From NCBI GenBank assembly GCA_044356555.1, contig JBIKWB010000012.1, forward strand, positions 1-64,000: a DNA stretch of 64,000 bases, in the 5' to 3' direction. The DNA is from Tous-C4FEB sp044356555. GTDB lineage: Bacteria > Verrucomicrobiota > Verrucomicrobiia > Opitutales > Opitutaceae. Below the pieces are notes generated by a model. It was given only the letters and a program-made list of their open reading frames with translations. It was not told where the DNA came from and did not search any database. Positions 26,245-35,101 of this stretch are shown piece after piece. Position 1 is the first letter of the stretch. Each line of letters begins with the position of its first letter. Made by a program: the position numbers and the translations under genes.

Positions 26245-29200
26245 ATGAAAACCCCCTCCCTTGCCCTGACTCTGTCGTTCCTCGTCGGAACTGCTCTCGC
26301 CCAATCGGTCGCTCCGTCGGCGACCTCCGCCGCTTCTACGGCGGACGACGCCGCGGTCATCCTGAACCCCTTCGTGGTCAGCACCGATGCCAACAAAGGG
26401 TATTACGCCTCGGAGACGCTTTCAGGGACTCAGCTGAAGTCCCAGGTGCGCGACTTGGCCAACCCGATCACCATCCTCACCGAGGAATTTATGCGCGATA
26501 TCGGCGCGGTAAACTATGAGGAGGCCCTCGAGTTTCTGCCGAGTACGCAGGCGTTCAAAGGCGACACCTCCGATCCGGAATCCGTTTCCTCGCGCACGGG
26601 CACGCCTTTCACCGTGCGTGGCTTTCGCTCGTCGTCGCTGACCAACAACTTTTTCACCAGTCGGATCAAAGTGGACAACTATAACACTGAGACGGTGACC
26701 CAAAGTCGTGGGCCCAATTCCCTGCTCTTCGGTCTCGGCTCGGTGGGCGGTGGGCTCGATGCGACCCACAAGCTCGGACGCTTCAACGCCAACAGTCACA
26801 GCTTGGATGTTCGCTTCGACTCGGAAGGCTCGAGGCGCGTCAGCTTGGATATCAACCGGATCATCGTTCCCAAAAAACTGGCCCTGCGCTTCGCCGCATT
26901 GTCCACCGACCAACGCACGCCGCGTGAGTTCCAGTATATGCGGCGCAACTCGGCTTATCTGAATTTCACGCTCCAACCTTTCAAGGGCGCGACGATCAAC
27001 CTCAACGCGGAGACCGGCCGAATCGACGAACTGAACCCCCGGCCCTATCAGGCCTACGACAGCGTCTCGGCGTGGTTGAACGACCCCCGGACTCCGCTGC
27101 AAAAAGCGAATACGATCGACTTGGCCTTGGTCCAATCCGGCACCACCGCCGCCCGCAACGCCGCCCGCAATCTCATCACCGGGGTCTCCCAAGGTTTTTC
27201 GACCACCAATTATCTCGTCTACATCATGAACGCTCCGCAGTTGGGCGTGCAGAACTGGAACTTTAAATCCCGAGGCTCGGAGGCCTTCGTCAACGGCCTG
27301 ACCCAAGGCCAGACCAGTATCTCCAGTGCGACCCGCGTGCCCGGAGTGGGCTTTCCGTTGGCCACCGTCGTTTCCGGTCCGTCGGACTATTTTGACACGA
27401 CCTACGATAAATTCTCGGCTTCGTGGCAGCAGCAGATTCTAGAAAAAACCTTTGTCGAACTGGCCGGCGCCTACGAGACCGCGGAGGACGAGGATTGGCA
27501 GCCAGTCTCGCGCGGCGATTACGAGGTCTTTATCGACAACAATTATTATCTGCCCGCCCAGTTGGCGGTGAACAACCCCGACCCCACCAAGCCGCTCAAT
27601 CCCTATTTCGGGACGCCATATGTCGAGTCCAACGCCACCCTGCAAAATCGCAGCACAACGTTGAAACAGTATCGGGCGACGCTCACCCGCCAGTTCGATC
27701 TGAGCCGGATCGAGCCGGTCAAGGGGCTCGACCTCGGCAAATTCACGGCGGTGGCTTTTCATTACTACCGGCATCTCGATAGCTATTTTCAGCAGCCGGA
27801 GGAGCTGACGACGAACTCGGTGCTGGCTACGGGTGTGCTCGCGGACACGCAAAATCAGATCCGCCGGCGCTACTATCTTACGCCGGGGCAGCCGGTGTCG
27901 TTCCCCGCGTTTCTCCCCAACCAGGCACGGATCACGCAGACGGGAAATCCTGCCGTTCCAGGCAGTGTCTTCCCGACCGTTTCGTCGGCCTTTGCGAATC
28001 GCCTGAATCCCGTTTACGCGCCCGAGACGACCAAGTCCTACGCGGCGATTGGCCAATGGGAGCTGTTTTCACGTCGCTTGATTCTCACCGGCGGCCTCCG
28101 CCGCGATGATCTCAGCTCCAGGAACTTTGTTTTCGCGACGGACCCCGTCACCCGACTTTTCCTCGGCAAGGGCCAAGGTGCTTTTGCCCCGGAGACCAAG
28201 TCATCGGTCACCAACACCAACTACGGCGCCGTGGTCAAAGTTACGAAGTGGCTCGATGCTTTCGCCAATACGGCCACGAACACGGTCGGCGCGGGCGGCA
28301 CCAACTACGATATTTTCAACCGGACGCTGCCCAATCAAGAGGGCCGGGGCTACGATCTCGGGTTGCGCGGCTTCTTCTTTGATGACCGCGTGATTCTGAA
28401 GCTCAACTACTTCAACAACGAGCTCACGAACCGGGTCTCGAACCCGCTCCGGGATGGAGCGATCGGTGTCGAGATGGCGCGGCAAAACGGATTTGTCGAA
28501 AGATACCTCGAAGGCATGGTTCTCAACGGCTTTGGCAGCAGGGTCGCCGGGGCCCGTCGTTTCGCCGATTACCCCGGTAACGGACTCTGGACGGACGTGG
28601 AATCGGATTTGACCGAAGGCTATGAAGTCGAGGCGACGCTTAATCCTACCAAGCAACTGCGCGTCCTGCTCAACGTATCCTATAACGACTCGAAGCTGAA
28701 CAGTACCTACAACTTCACGCGCCCGTGGTATGAGCAATACGTCAAACCCGTCCGCGACGACGCCGCGATCCGGTCGGTCATCGCCAACCCTACGTTCAAC
28801 GCGACGCGGACCATCGGCGATTACATCACGGGCATTGAGCGCCGGTTGAACTATCACGAGGCCCAGGTCGGTGGAGCCCGGCTGCGGGGCACCAATTGGC
28901 TGGTGAATGTTGTTGGGAGCTACGCCTTTGATCAGGGGCCGCTCAAAGGCACGCGCGTCGGTGCGAGTGCGCGCTGGCGTGAGGCTCCCACGATCGGCTA
29001 CCCGGAACGAGCGGGGACCTTCGATGTGAAGAACGCCTTCAGCGGCAAAGACTCCTTGGTCACCGACGCCTTTGTGAGCTATGGGTGGCGGCAGCGATTA
29101 CGGGGGCAGAACACGAATTGGACCGTCTCGCTTCGCGTGCGAAATATTCTGGACGACGACGAGGCTTCACCCGCCAGCGCCGTGGACAACGGAAGCGGCC

Positions 29201-29271
29201 GGGCCCACATCCTCCAGCGGATTTATCAGACCCCTCGGACGTATGAACTCTCCGCCGGTCTAAGATTTTGA
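26245..29271 (+). CDS. TonB-dependent receptor, complete
   Basis: This is an outer-membrane active transporter. The signal peptide is residues 1-19 (MKTPSLALTLSFLVGTALA). The Opitutaceae-type entry ILNPFVVSTDANKGYYASETLSGTQL leads into the plug (about 60-190, with VRGFRSSSL and SRGPNSLLFGLGSVGGG). A barrel of about 800 residues ends RTYELSAGLRF with the terminal Phe. There is no STN domain, so signalling through FecR is not expected. It heads a probable operon with three sulfatases and is divergent from a sensor kinase. The substrate is probably a sulfated oligosaccharide (inference). Confidence 0.95.
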   Translation: MKTPSLALTLSFLVGTALAQSVAPSATSAASTADDAAVILNPFVVSTDANKGYYASETLSGTQLKSQVRDLANPITILTEEFMRDIGAVNYEEALEFLPSTQAFKGDTSDPESVSSRTGTPFTVRGFRSSSLTNNFFTSRIKVDNYNTETVTQSRGPNSLLFGLGSVGGGLDATHKLGRFNANSHSLDVRFDSEGSRRVSLDINRIIVPKKLALRFAALSTDQRTPREFQYMRRNSAYLNFTLQPFKGATINLNAETGRIDELNPRPYQAYDSVSAWLNDPRTPLQKANTIDLALVQSGTTAARNAARNLITGVSQGFSTTNYLVYIMNAPQLGVQNWNFKSRGSEAFVNGLTQGQTSISSATRVPGVGFPLATVVSGPSDYFDTTYDKFSASWQQQILEKTFVELAGAYETAEDEDWQPVSRGDYEVFIDNNYYLPAQLAVNNPDPTKPLNPYFGTPYVESNATLQNRSTTLKQYRATLTRQFDLSRIEPVKGLDLGKFTAVAFHYYRHLDSYFQQPEELTTNSVLATGVLADTQNQIRRRYYLTPGQPVSFPAFLPNQARITQTGNPAVPGSVFPTVSSAFANRLNPVYAPETTKSYAAIGQWELFSRRLILTGGLRRDDLSSRNFVFATDPVTRLFLGKGQGAFAPETKSSVTNTNYGAVVKVTKWLDAFANTATNTVGAGGTNYDIFNRTLPNQEGRGYDLGLRGFFFDDRVILKLNYFNNELTNRVSNPLRDGAIGVEMARQNGFVERYLEGMVLNGFGSRVAGARRFADYPGNGLWTDVESDLTEGYEVEATLNPTKQLRVLLNVSYNDSKLNSTYNFTRPWYEQYVKPVRDDAAIRSVIANPTFNATRTIGDYITGIERRLNYHEAQVGGARLRGTNWLVNVVGSYAFDQGPLKGTRVGASARWREAPTIGYPERAGTFDVKNAFSGKDSLVTDAFVSYGWRQRLRGQNTNWTVSLRVRNILDDDEASPASAVDNGSGRAHILQRIYQTPRTYELSAGLRF

Positions 29272-29324
29272 GTCGGGATGCCATCCCGCAGCGAAGTTCG
29301 CCACAGCCCCGGTTTCCTTGCCCT

Positions 29325-30749
29325 ATGAGATCATGCTGCCCGATTACCCGCTGCACCGCCTTGCACGCTGTGCTCACGCTAGCCGTCGCCGTGCTCGCCA
29401 GAGTCGCCTCGGTTCTCGCCATCGGGACCGCCGTGACCGCTCGCCCGCCCAACGTCGTGGTCATTCTCACCGACGACCAGGGCTACGCCGACATCAGCTT
29501 CAATCCTCAGCACCCGAAAGAGGTCTCCACGCCGCACCTCGATGCCCTGGCGCGAGAGAGCGTGTGGTTTTCCCAGGGCTACATCACGGGCAACGTCTGT
29601 TCGCCTACGCGCGCCGGCCTGCTCACCGGCCGCTACCAGCAACGCGCGGGTGTCTACACCGCCGGCGAGGGCGGGCGCGGCATCGCGCAGACGGAAACCA
29701 TTTTCCCCAAATTCCTGAAGCCCGCCGGCTACGTCAGCGGTGCGTTTGGCAAATGGCATCTCGGACTCACGGTCGAGCAAAGTCCCGTCGGCCGCGGCTT
29801 TGACGAGTGGTACGGCTTCCTCGGTCGCGGCGCCCACGACTACCTCAAGCTCGATGATATCGAGGGCTCGCCGATGTATCGGAACGGTAAACCCATCAAA
29901 GACGAAGGCTACCTCACCACGCGACTCACCGATGAAACCGTCGCGTTCATCCAAAAGCACAAGGCGCGGCCCTTTTATGTTCATCTCGCCTACAACGCGG
30001 TCCACTCCCCCGCGCAGGCCCCCGCCGCCGATATCGCCGGGTTCAAAAAGCAGTTTCCCGAAATCACCGAGGCCCGCGCCATTTTGATGGCGATGCTCCA
30101 TCACCTCGACCTCGGCGTGGGGCGGGTCGTGGACACGCTCAAAAAAGAAGGTCTCTGGGAAAATACGCTGCTCGTTTTCCTCACCGACAACGGCGGCTCC
30201 AAGGCGATGAGCGCGGTCAACACTCCCCTGCGCGGCGCCAAGCAGCAAAACTACGAGGGCGGCATCCGCACGCCGTTCATCGTATCATGGCCGGCGGCCT
30301 TCAAGGGCGGTCGCACCCTCGATACCCCGATCAGTTCGCTCGACATCTTGCCGACGGCGTTGGAAGCCGCCGGCGTCGCCTTACCGACGGCGAAACCGCT
30401 CGACGGCAAAAGCCTGTTGCCGCTGCTCACCGGAAAGTCGTCGCAGCACATCGACACGTTCTACTGGAGCGAAGGCGGCGAAGCCGGCGGTTTCGCCGTT
30501 CGCTCCGGCGACTGGAAACTCGTCCAGCAGCGCAGCCAGCCGAAGGTCGAGCTCTTCAACCTCGCGAAGGATCCGGCCGAGACGACCGACCTTGCGTCGG
30601 AGAACGCCGCCAAGGTCGCCGAGCTGACCAAGCTCTACGACACCTGGCTCGACCAGATGGCCGAGCCGATGGACGGCGTGGGCAAGCGCTATAAGAAATC
30701 CGACGAGCCCGCGGGGAAGAACCGGAAGAAAAAGAAGGCGGAAAAGTAA
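29325..30749 (+). CDS. S1 sulfatase, first after TonB receptor
   Basis: The ATG at 29325 gives a Cys-containing signal segment (to about 38). A TTG at 29268 would overlap the receptor stop but adds nothing recognisable. Motifs: ILTDDQGYAD, C92-SPTRAGLLTGRYQQRAGV, FGKWHLGL, HLAYNAVHSPAQAP, TDNGGSKAM and YEGGIRTPFIVSWP. The tail is very Lys-rich (KNRKKKKAEK). It follows the receptor gene by 53 bases and precedes the next sulfatase by 27. Confidence 0.93.
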   Translation: MRSCCPITRCTALHAVLTLAVAVLARVASVLAIGTAVTARPPNVVVILTDDQGYADISFNPQHPKEVSTPHLDALARESVWFSQGYITGNVCSPTRAGLLTGRYQQRAGVYTAGEGGRGIAQTETIFPKFLKPAGYVSGAFGKWHLGLTVEQSPVGRGFDEWYGFLGRGAHDYLKLDDIEGSPMYRNGKPIKDEGYLTTRLTDETVAFIQKHKARPFYVHLAYNAVHSPAQAPAADIAGFKKQFPEITEARAILMAMLHHLDLGVGRVVDTLKKEGLWENTLLVFLTDNGGSKAMSAVNTPLRGAKQQNYEGGIRTPFIVSWPAAFKGGRTLDTPISSLDILPTALEAAGVALPTAKPLDGKSLLPLLTGKSSQHIDTFYWSEGGEAGGFAVRSGDWKLVQQRSQPKVELFNLAKDPAETTDLASENAAKVAELTKLYDTWLDQMAEPMDGVGKRYKKSDEPAGKNRKKKKAEK

Positions 30750-30776
30750 ACGCTCCGGCCCGATCTCAGCCCCTCC

Positions 30777-32207
30777 ATGCCGCCCCAACCTTGCCTCCGC
30801 CTCAGCGGCGCACTCCGCTGCCTCCTGCTCGCGGCGTGCGTCGCTTTCTCCGTCGCTGCACCCGCTGCCGCGCCGGCGAAAAAACTCAATGTCCTCCTGA
30901 TCGCCGCCGACGATCTGCGCGACACCCTCGGCTGTTACGGCAATGCCGCCGTGAAGACGCCAAACATCGATCGGCTCGCCGCCCGCGCGGTCCGCTTCGA
31001 CCGCGCCTATGTGCAATATCCCGTTTGCAATGCCAGCCGCAGCTCGTTCCTCACCGGCTTACGGCCCGACCAGACCGGCGTCATCGACAACCGCACGCTG
31101 CTCCGGGATCGCCTGCCCGAGGTCGTGACCCTGCCCCAACTCCTCAAGGAGGACGGCCGGCACGCGGCTGTTTTCGGCAAGATTTTCCATCTCGGTGGCG
31201 GGCGCGACGCCGCGCTTCGGGCGAAGTGGATGGACCTGCCGAAATCGTGGCACAGCGGGCAATCGTTTGAGCCGACTGCCCACGGCCGTCGGCAAATCGC
31301 CGGTCGTGATCTCACCGACGGCAAACTGAGTTGGTGCCGGTGGGGTGCCATGGACGGCGACGACGATGACCAACCCGACGGCCAGATCGCCCAGGCCGTG
31401 ATCGCGCAAATCGAAGCTCTCGACGGAAAACCTTGGGTCATCGGCGCCGGTTTCAGCAAACCGCACGATCCCTTCGTCGCGCCCAAGAAATATTTCGACC
31501 TGTATCCGGAAGGCTCGCTCACCTTGCACCGCGCACCCGGCGATCGGACGCCCGCCCCGCCGCTCGCCGTCGGCTTCGGCGAACTCGGCGCCGCCTTCGC
31601 CAGGTTCAGCGACCGCGAGCGCCACGAGTTTCTCCGCGCCTACTACGCCTGCACTTCCTACATGGACGCGCAGGTCGGCCGCGTCCTCGATACCCTTGAT
31701 CGGCTCCAACTCTGGGACAACACCGTCGTCATCTTGCTCGGCGATCACGGCTACCATCTTGGCGAACGTGAGTGGTGGAACAAAAACACGCTTTTCGAGC
31801 GCAGCTGTCGCGCCCCGTTTCTCATCGCCGCGCCCGGCATCAAGCCCGGCGTCGCCCGCGGGCTCGTCGAGTTCGTCGACCTCTACCCGACGGTCGCCGA
31901 CCTCTGCGGCCTCACGCCTCCGCCAGATCTTGCGGGCCGGAGCCTGCGCCCGCTGCTCCGCGACCCTGCGGCCCCCGGCAAACCCGCCGCCTTCACGCTC
32001 GTCACGCGCGGCAACGCCCGTGGCGATTCGATGCGCACCGACCGCTGGCGCTTGACCCGGTGGAGCGACGGCACCGCCGAACTCTACGACCACACGACCG
32101 ATCCGGAAGAAGAACGCAATGTCGCCCCCAATTATCCCGAAATCGTCAGCGATCTCGGCCGCCAACTCCCGGCCGCGCGTACGGTTTCATTGGCTCCCAA
32201 ACGTTAG
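30777..32207 (+). CDS. S1 sulfatase, iduronate-2-sulfatase-like, CNASR site
   Basis: Signal peptide to about residue 30. The site is C84-NASR. GAGFSKPHDPFVAPKKYFDLYPEG and the GDHGYHLGE metal site place it with the iduronate-2-sulfatase-like group. In the expected GKWHLG position it reads FGKIFHLGGG, as in human iduronate-2-sulfatase-type enzymes. A Cys- and Asp-rich stretch (LSWCRWGAMDGDDDDQPD) lies near residue 190. The gene starts 27 bases after the previous stop and ends 11 before the next start. Confidence 0.93.
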   Translation: MPPQPCLRLSGALRCLLLAACVAFSVAAPAAAPAKKLNVLLIAADDLRDTLGCYGNAAVKTPNIDRLAARAVRFDRAYVQYPVCNASRSSFLTGLRPDQTGVIDNRTLLRDRLPEVVTLPQLLKEDGRHAAVFGKIFHLGGGRDAALRAKWMDLPKSWHSGQSFEPTAHGRRQIAGRDLTDGKLSWCRWGAMDGDDDDQPDGQIAQAVIAQIEALDGKPWVIGAGFSKPHDPFVAPKKYFDLYPEGSLTLHRAPGDRTPAPPLAVGFGELGAAFARFSDRERHEFLRAYYACTSYMDAQVGRVLDTLDRLQLWDNTVVILLGDHGYHLGEREWWNKNTLFERSCRAPFLIAAPGIKPGVARGLVEFVDLYPTVADLCGLTPPPDLAGRSLRPLLRDPAAPGKPAAFTLVTRGNARGDSMRTDRWRLTRWSDGTAELYDHTTDPEEERNVAPNYPEIVSDLGRQLPAARTVSLAPKR

Positions 32208-32218
32208 TTTATTTTCCG

Positions 32219-33640
32219 GTGCCCGCCCGATTCCCCCTGTCGATTCTCTTCGTCCTCGTCGCGCTGTGCTTTCCCGCTCTCGCGGCGGACCGCCCGACTC
32301 CACCGCCCAATATCATTTTCATTCTCGCCGACGACCTCGGCTACGGAGACCTCGGCAGCTACGGCAGCCCCCTCCGTCTCACCCCGGCCCTAGATCGGCT
32401 CGCGGCGGAGGGCGCGCGCTTCACCCAATTTTACGCGCCCACGCCTTACTGCGCGCCTTCCCGTGCGTCACTGCTCACCGGCCGCTATCCGTCGCGGCAC
32501 GGTCTCCTCGGCAACCCCACGCCCGACGGGACGCCGGCCGTTGATCAACTCGCCCTCGCGGCCGACGAAATTCTTCTCCCGCAATTGCTCCGTCCCCGCG
32601 GCTACGCCACCGGGATGATCGGCAAGTGGCACCTCGGTCACAAGACGGTCGAATCGTGGCCCACCCGCCGCGGCTTCGATTCCTACTTCGGTATTCTTTA
32701 CAGCAACGACATGCGCCCGGTGCAGCTCATCGAAAAGGAGAGCGTCGCCGAGTATCCCGTGGTTCAGGCGACCCTCACGCAGCGCTACACACAACGCGCG
32801 CTCGAGTTCATCACCGCACATCGCGACCGGCCGTTCTTCCTCTACCTCGCCCACGCGATGCCCCACAAACCGCTCGCAGTCTCGGAGAAATTTGCCGGCA
32901 AAAGCGGCGCGGGCCTTTACGGTGATGTCCTGGCCGAACTCGACTGGAGCGTAGAGCAGATCATGGCCAAACTCCGCGCCCTCGGCCTCGACGACCAGAC
33001 CCTCGTCGTCTTTTCCAGCGACAACGGCGCCTATTTTGGCGGCAGCAACGGCGGCCTGCGTGGCATGAAGGCCATGACCTCCGAAGGCGGCTTGCGCGTC
33101 CCTTGCATCGCGCGCTGGCCCGGGCGGATTCCTGCCGGGCAACCGCTCGCGACGCCCGCAGTTTTGAACGATTGGTTTCCAACCCTGCTGGCCAGTGCCG
33201 GCGGAACCCTCCCCGGCGATCGGGCCATCGACGGACGCACGCTCTGGCCCGTGCTCGCCGAAAAATCGACGCAGCACCACGAGGCGATCTTCGGCTTTCA
33301 GGGCACCACGCTCCGCACCGTGCGCAACGACCGCTGGAAGCTGCACGTGGAGGCCAGCCAACCCCGCGCCGCCCTTAAGCCCGGCGCGCTGTGGGTCGAC
33401 CCCCGCGCGCCCGATGGCGTCACGATCCTTGCTCCGACCGGGCAAGCGCACCCCAGCCAATACCCCGGCCTCGACACCGGTGATCCACTCCGTGCCGGCG
33501 CGCTCTTCGATCTCCAAACCGATCCGGGCGAGCAACACGACGTGGCCGGCGCCCACCCCGAAATCGTGGCTCGTCTGCGCGCGCTTTCCGCCGAGTTTAT
33601 CAAGGCATCGTCGGAGTCACGGCGACCGAAGACGCCGTGA
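32219..33640 (+). CDS. S1 sulfatase, arylsulfatase A/GALNS-like, GTG start
   Basis: No ATG precedes the signal peptide; a GTG at 32219 yields MPARFPLSILFVLVALCFPALA, which is a clean export signal. The site is C78-APSRASLLTGRYPSRHG. IGKWHLGHK, the FGILYSNDM block, FAGKSGAGLYGDVLAELDWSVEQ and SSDNGAYFGGSNGG mark the same group as 22013 and 46315. The ORF is open further upstream in antisense-like sequence, which is not used. A 162-bp spacer carrying a palindromic repeat follows. Confidence 0.92.
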   Translation: MPARFPLSILFVLVALCFPALAADRPTPPPNIIFILADDLGYGDLGSYGSPLRLTPALDRLAAEGARFTQFYAPTPYCAPSRASLLTGRYPSRHGLLGNPTPDGTPAVDQLALAADEILLPQLLRPRGYATGMIGKWHLGHKTVESWPTRRGFDSYFGILYSNDMRPVQLIEKESVAEYPVVQATLTQRYTQRALEFITAHRDRPFFLYLAHAMPHKPLAVSEKFAGKSGAGLYGDVLAELDWSVEQIMAKLRALGLDDQTLVVFSSDNGAYFGGSNGGLRGMKAMTSEGGLRVPCIARWPGRIPAGQPLATPAVLNDWFPTLLASAGGTLPGDRAIDGRTLWPVLAEKSTQHHEAIFGFQGTTLRTVRNDRWKLHVEASQPRAALKPGALWVDPRAPDGVTILAPTGQAHPSQYPGLDTGDPLRAGALFDLQTDPGEQHDVAGAHPEIVARLRALSAEFIKASSESRRPKTP

Positions 33641-33665
33641 TGCCAACGTCACTTAAAAAACCGAC

Positions 33666-33741
33666 TGTCATTGCGAGAAGCGCAGCGACGAAGCAATCCA
33701 GCTGGATTGCCACGGCGCGCTTCGCGCACCTCGCAATGACA
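33666..33741. repeat. dispersed palindromic repeat, copy 2, with 12-bp terminal inverted repeats
   Basis: The ends TGTCATTGCGAG (33666-33677) and CTCGCAATGACA (33730-33741) are perfect complements. The centre, GCAATCCAGCTGGATTGC (33693-33710), is a perfect 18-bp palindrome. The 76-bp unit is non-coding, lies between a sulfatase and the GH-like gene, and has a diverged relative at 14839-14907. It resembles miniature palindromic elements common in bacterial spacers. Confidence 0.85.
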
Positions 33742-33802
33742 CACGTCTAAAAGTTAAGAGGTGTTGGTATAAATCACGTTTCTCCCAAGAATTCCTCCTC
33801 CT

Positions 33803-35101
33803 ATGACTCTCATCCGAAAGTTAACGTCGGTCGCCGCCGGCCTGCTCGTCACCGCGCTGTTTACGAGCTGCACCACTCCGACCGCGGTCCCCGTCAATTC
33901 CTCCACCCTCACCGGCAAAGTGATGGTCGGCTATCAGGGTTGGTTCAACGCCGAGGGCGATGGCGCCAAGCGCGGCTATAATCACTGGACCCGCGGCAAC
34001 GTGATGCCGGCGCCAGGAAATGTCCGCGTCGATATGTGGCCGGATCTTTCGGAGTTTCCCGCGGCCGAGCGTTTTCCGACTGGCTTCGTGCACGCCGACG
34101 GCACGCGCGCCGAAGTGTTCAGCTCCTATCTCCGGCCGACGGTGGTGCGGCACTTCGCGTGGATGGAGGAGCACGGCATCGACGGCGTCTTCCTCCAGCG
34201 CTTCATCAATTCGCTCAAGCGCGGCAATTCCCTCGCCGCCAACAATGCCGTGCTGGAAAACGTCCGCGCCGGCGCCCGCGAACACGGCCGGGTTTACGCG
34301 CTCATGTATGATCTGAGCAGCCTCGCCCCCGGGCAGGCCGACGTGCTGATCGACGATTGGAAAAAACTCCTCCGCGACACCCGGCTCACGAGCGACCCCG
34401 CCTACTTGCGTCATCGGGGCAAACCGCTCCTCGCGCTCTGGGGCTGCGGGTTCAAATCCGATGATAAGCCCCGGCCGTCGCTCGACGACTGGCGCAAGAT
34501 CATCTCCTTCCTCAAGGACGACAAAGAGAGCGGTGGGCTCGCGATCATGCTCGGCGTGCCGAGTGGCTGGCGCACGCAAACCCGCGACAGTGTCCCCGAT
34601 CCCGTGCTGCTCGAACTGGTCCGACTCGCCGACGTGATTTCCCCGTGGACGCCCGGCCGCTACCGCACACCCCAGGCCGCCGCGACGCACGCCACGACCT
34701 ATTGGCAGCCGGACATCGCGTGGTGCCGCGAACGTCGGATCGATTTTCTGCCCGTCGCTTTCCCCGGTTTCAGTTGGCACAACATGAAGCCCGGGGCGCC
34801 GCTCAACGATATTCCCCGGCTCCAAGGCCGCTTTTTTTGGTCGCAGATCACCGCGGCGAAACGCGCCGGCGCCGACATGCTCTACGTGGCGATGTTTGAC
34901 GAAGTCGATGAAGCCACCGCGATTTTTAAGGTGACGAATACCCCGCCCGTCGGTCCCGGCCTTGGCGTGCAATTCGTCACCTACGAAGGACTGCCCAGCG
35001 ACCACTACCTGCGGCTGACCGGATTCGCGGGGAAGGTTATCCGGGGCGAACACGCTGTTGCCAGCGATGAACTGCCGATCCCGTTTCCCACCCGACCATG
35101 A
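33803..35101 (+). CDS. GH71/GH99-like lipoprotein
   Basis: A lipoprotein signal with lipobox LFTSC (Cys near residue 23) predicts anchoring to a membrane. The 400-residue body starts GKVMVGYQGWFNAEGDG and carries HFAWMEEHGIDGVFLQRFI, YDLSSL, GKPLLALWGCGF and YVAMFDEVDEATAIFK. This pattern is typical of GH71/GH99-like (beta/alpha)8 proteins often labelled xylosidase/arabinosidase; family and activity are uncertain. It is the only glycosidase-like protein in the island. The next sulfatase start overlaps its stop by four bases (ATGA), so the two are translationally coupled. Confidence 0.8.
   Translation: MTLIRKLTSVAAGLLVTALFTSCTTPTAVPVNSSTLTGKVMVGYQGWFNAEGDGAKRGYNHWTRGNVMPAPGNVRVDMWPDLSEFPAAERFPTGFVHADGTRAEVFSSYLRPTVVRHFAWMEEHGIDGVFLQRFINSLKRGNSLAANNAVLENVRAGAREHGRVYALMYDLSSLAPGQADVLIDDWKKLLRDTRLTSDPAYLRHRGKPLLALWGCGFKSDDKPRPSLDDWRKIISFLKDDKESGGLAIMLGVPSGWRTQTRDSVPDPVLLELVRLADVISPWTPGRYRTPQAAATHATTYWQPDIAWCRERRIDFLPVAFPGFSWHNMKPGAPLNDIPRLQGRFFWSQITAAKRAGADMLYVAMFDEVDEATAIFKVTNTPPVGPGLGVQFVTYEGLPSDHYLRLTGFAGKVIRGEHAVASDELPIPFPTRP

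Noticed and set aside
26245..29271. SusC/SusD-type pair
   Set aside because: The receptor lacks the SusC N-terminal carboxypeptidase-like domain and no SusD-like lipoprotein follows; the next gene is a sulfatase.
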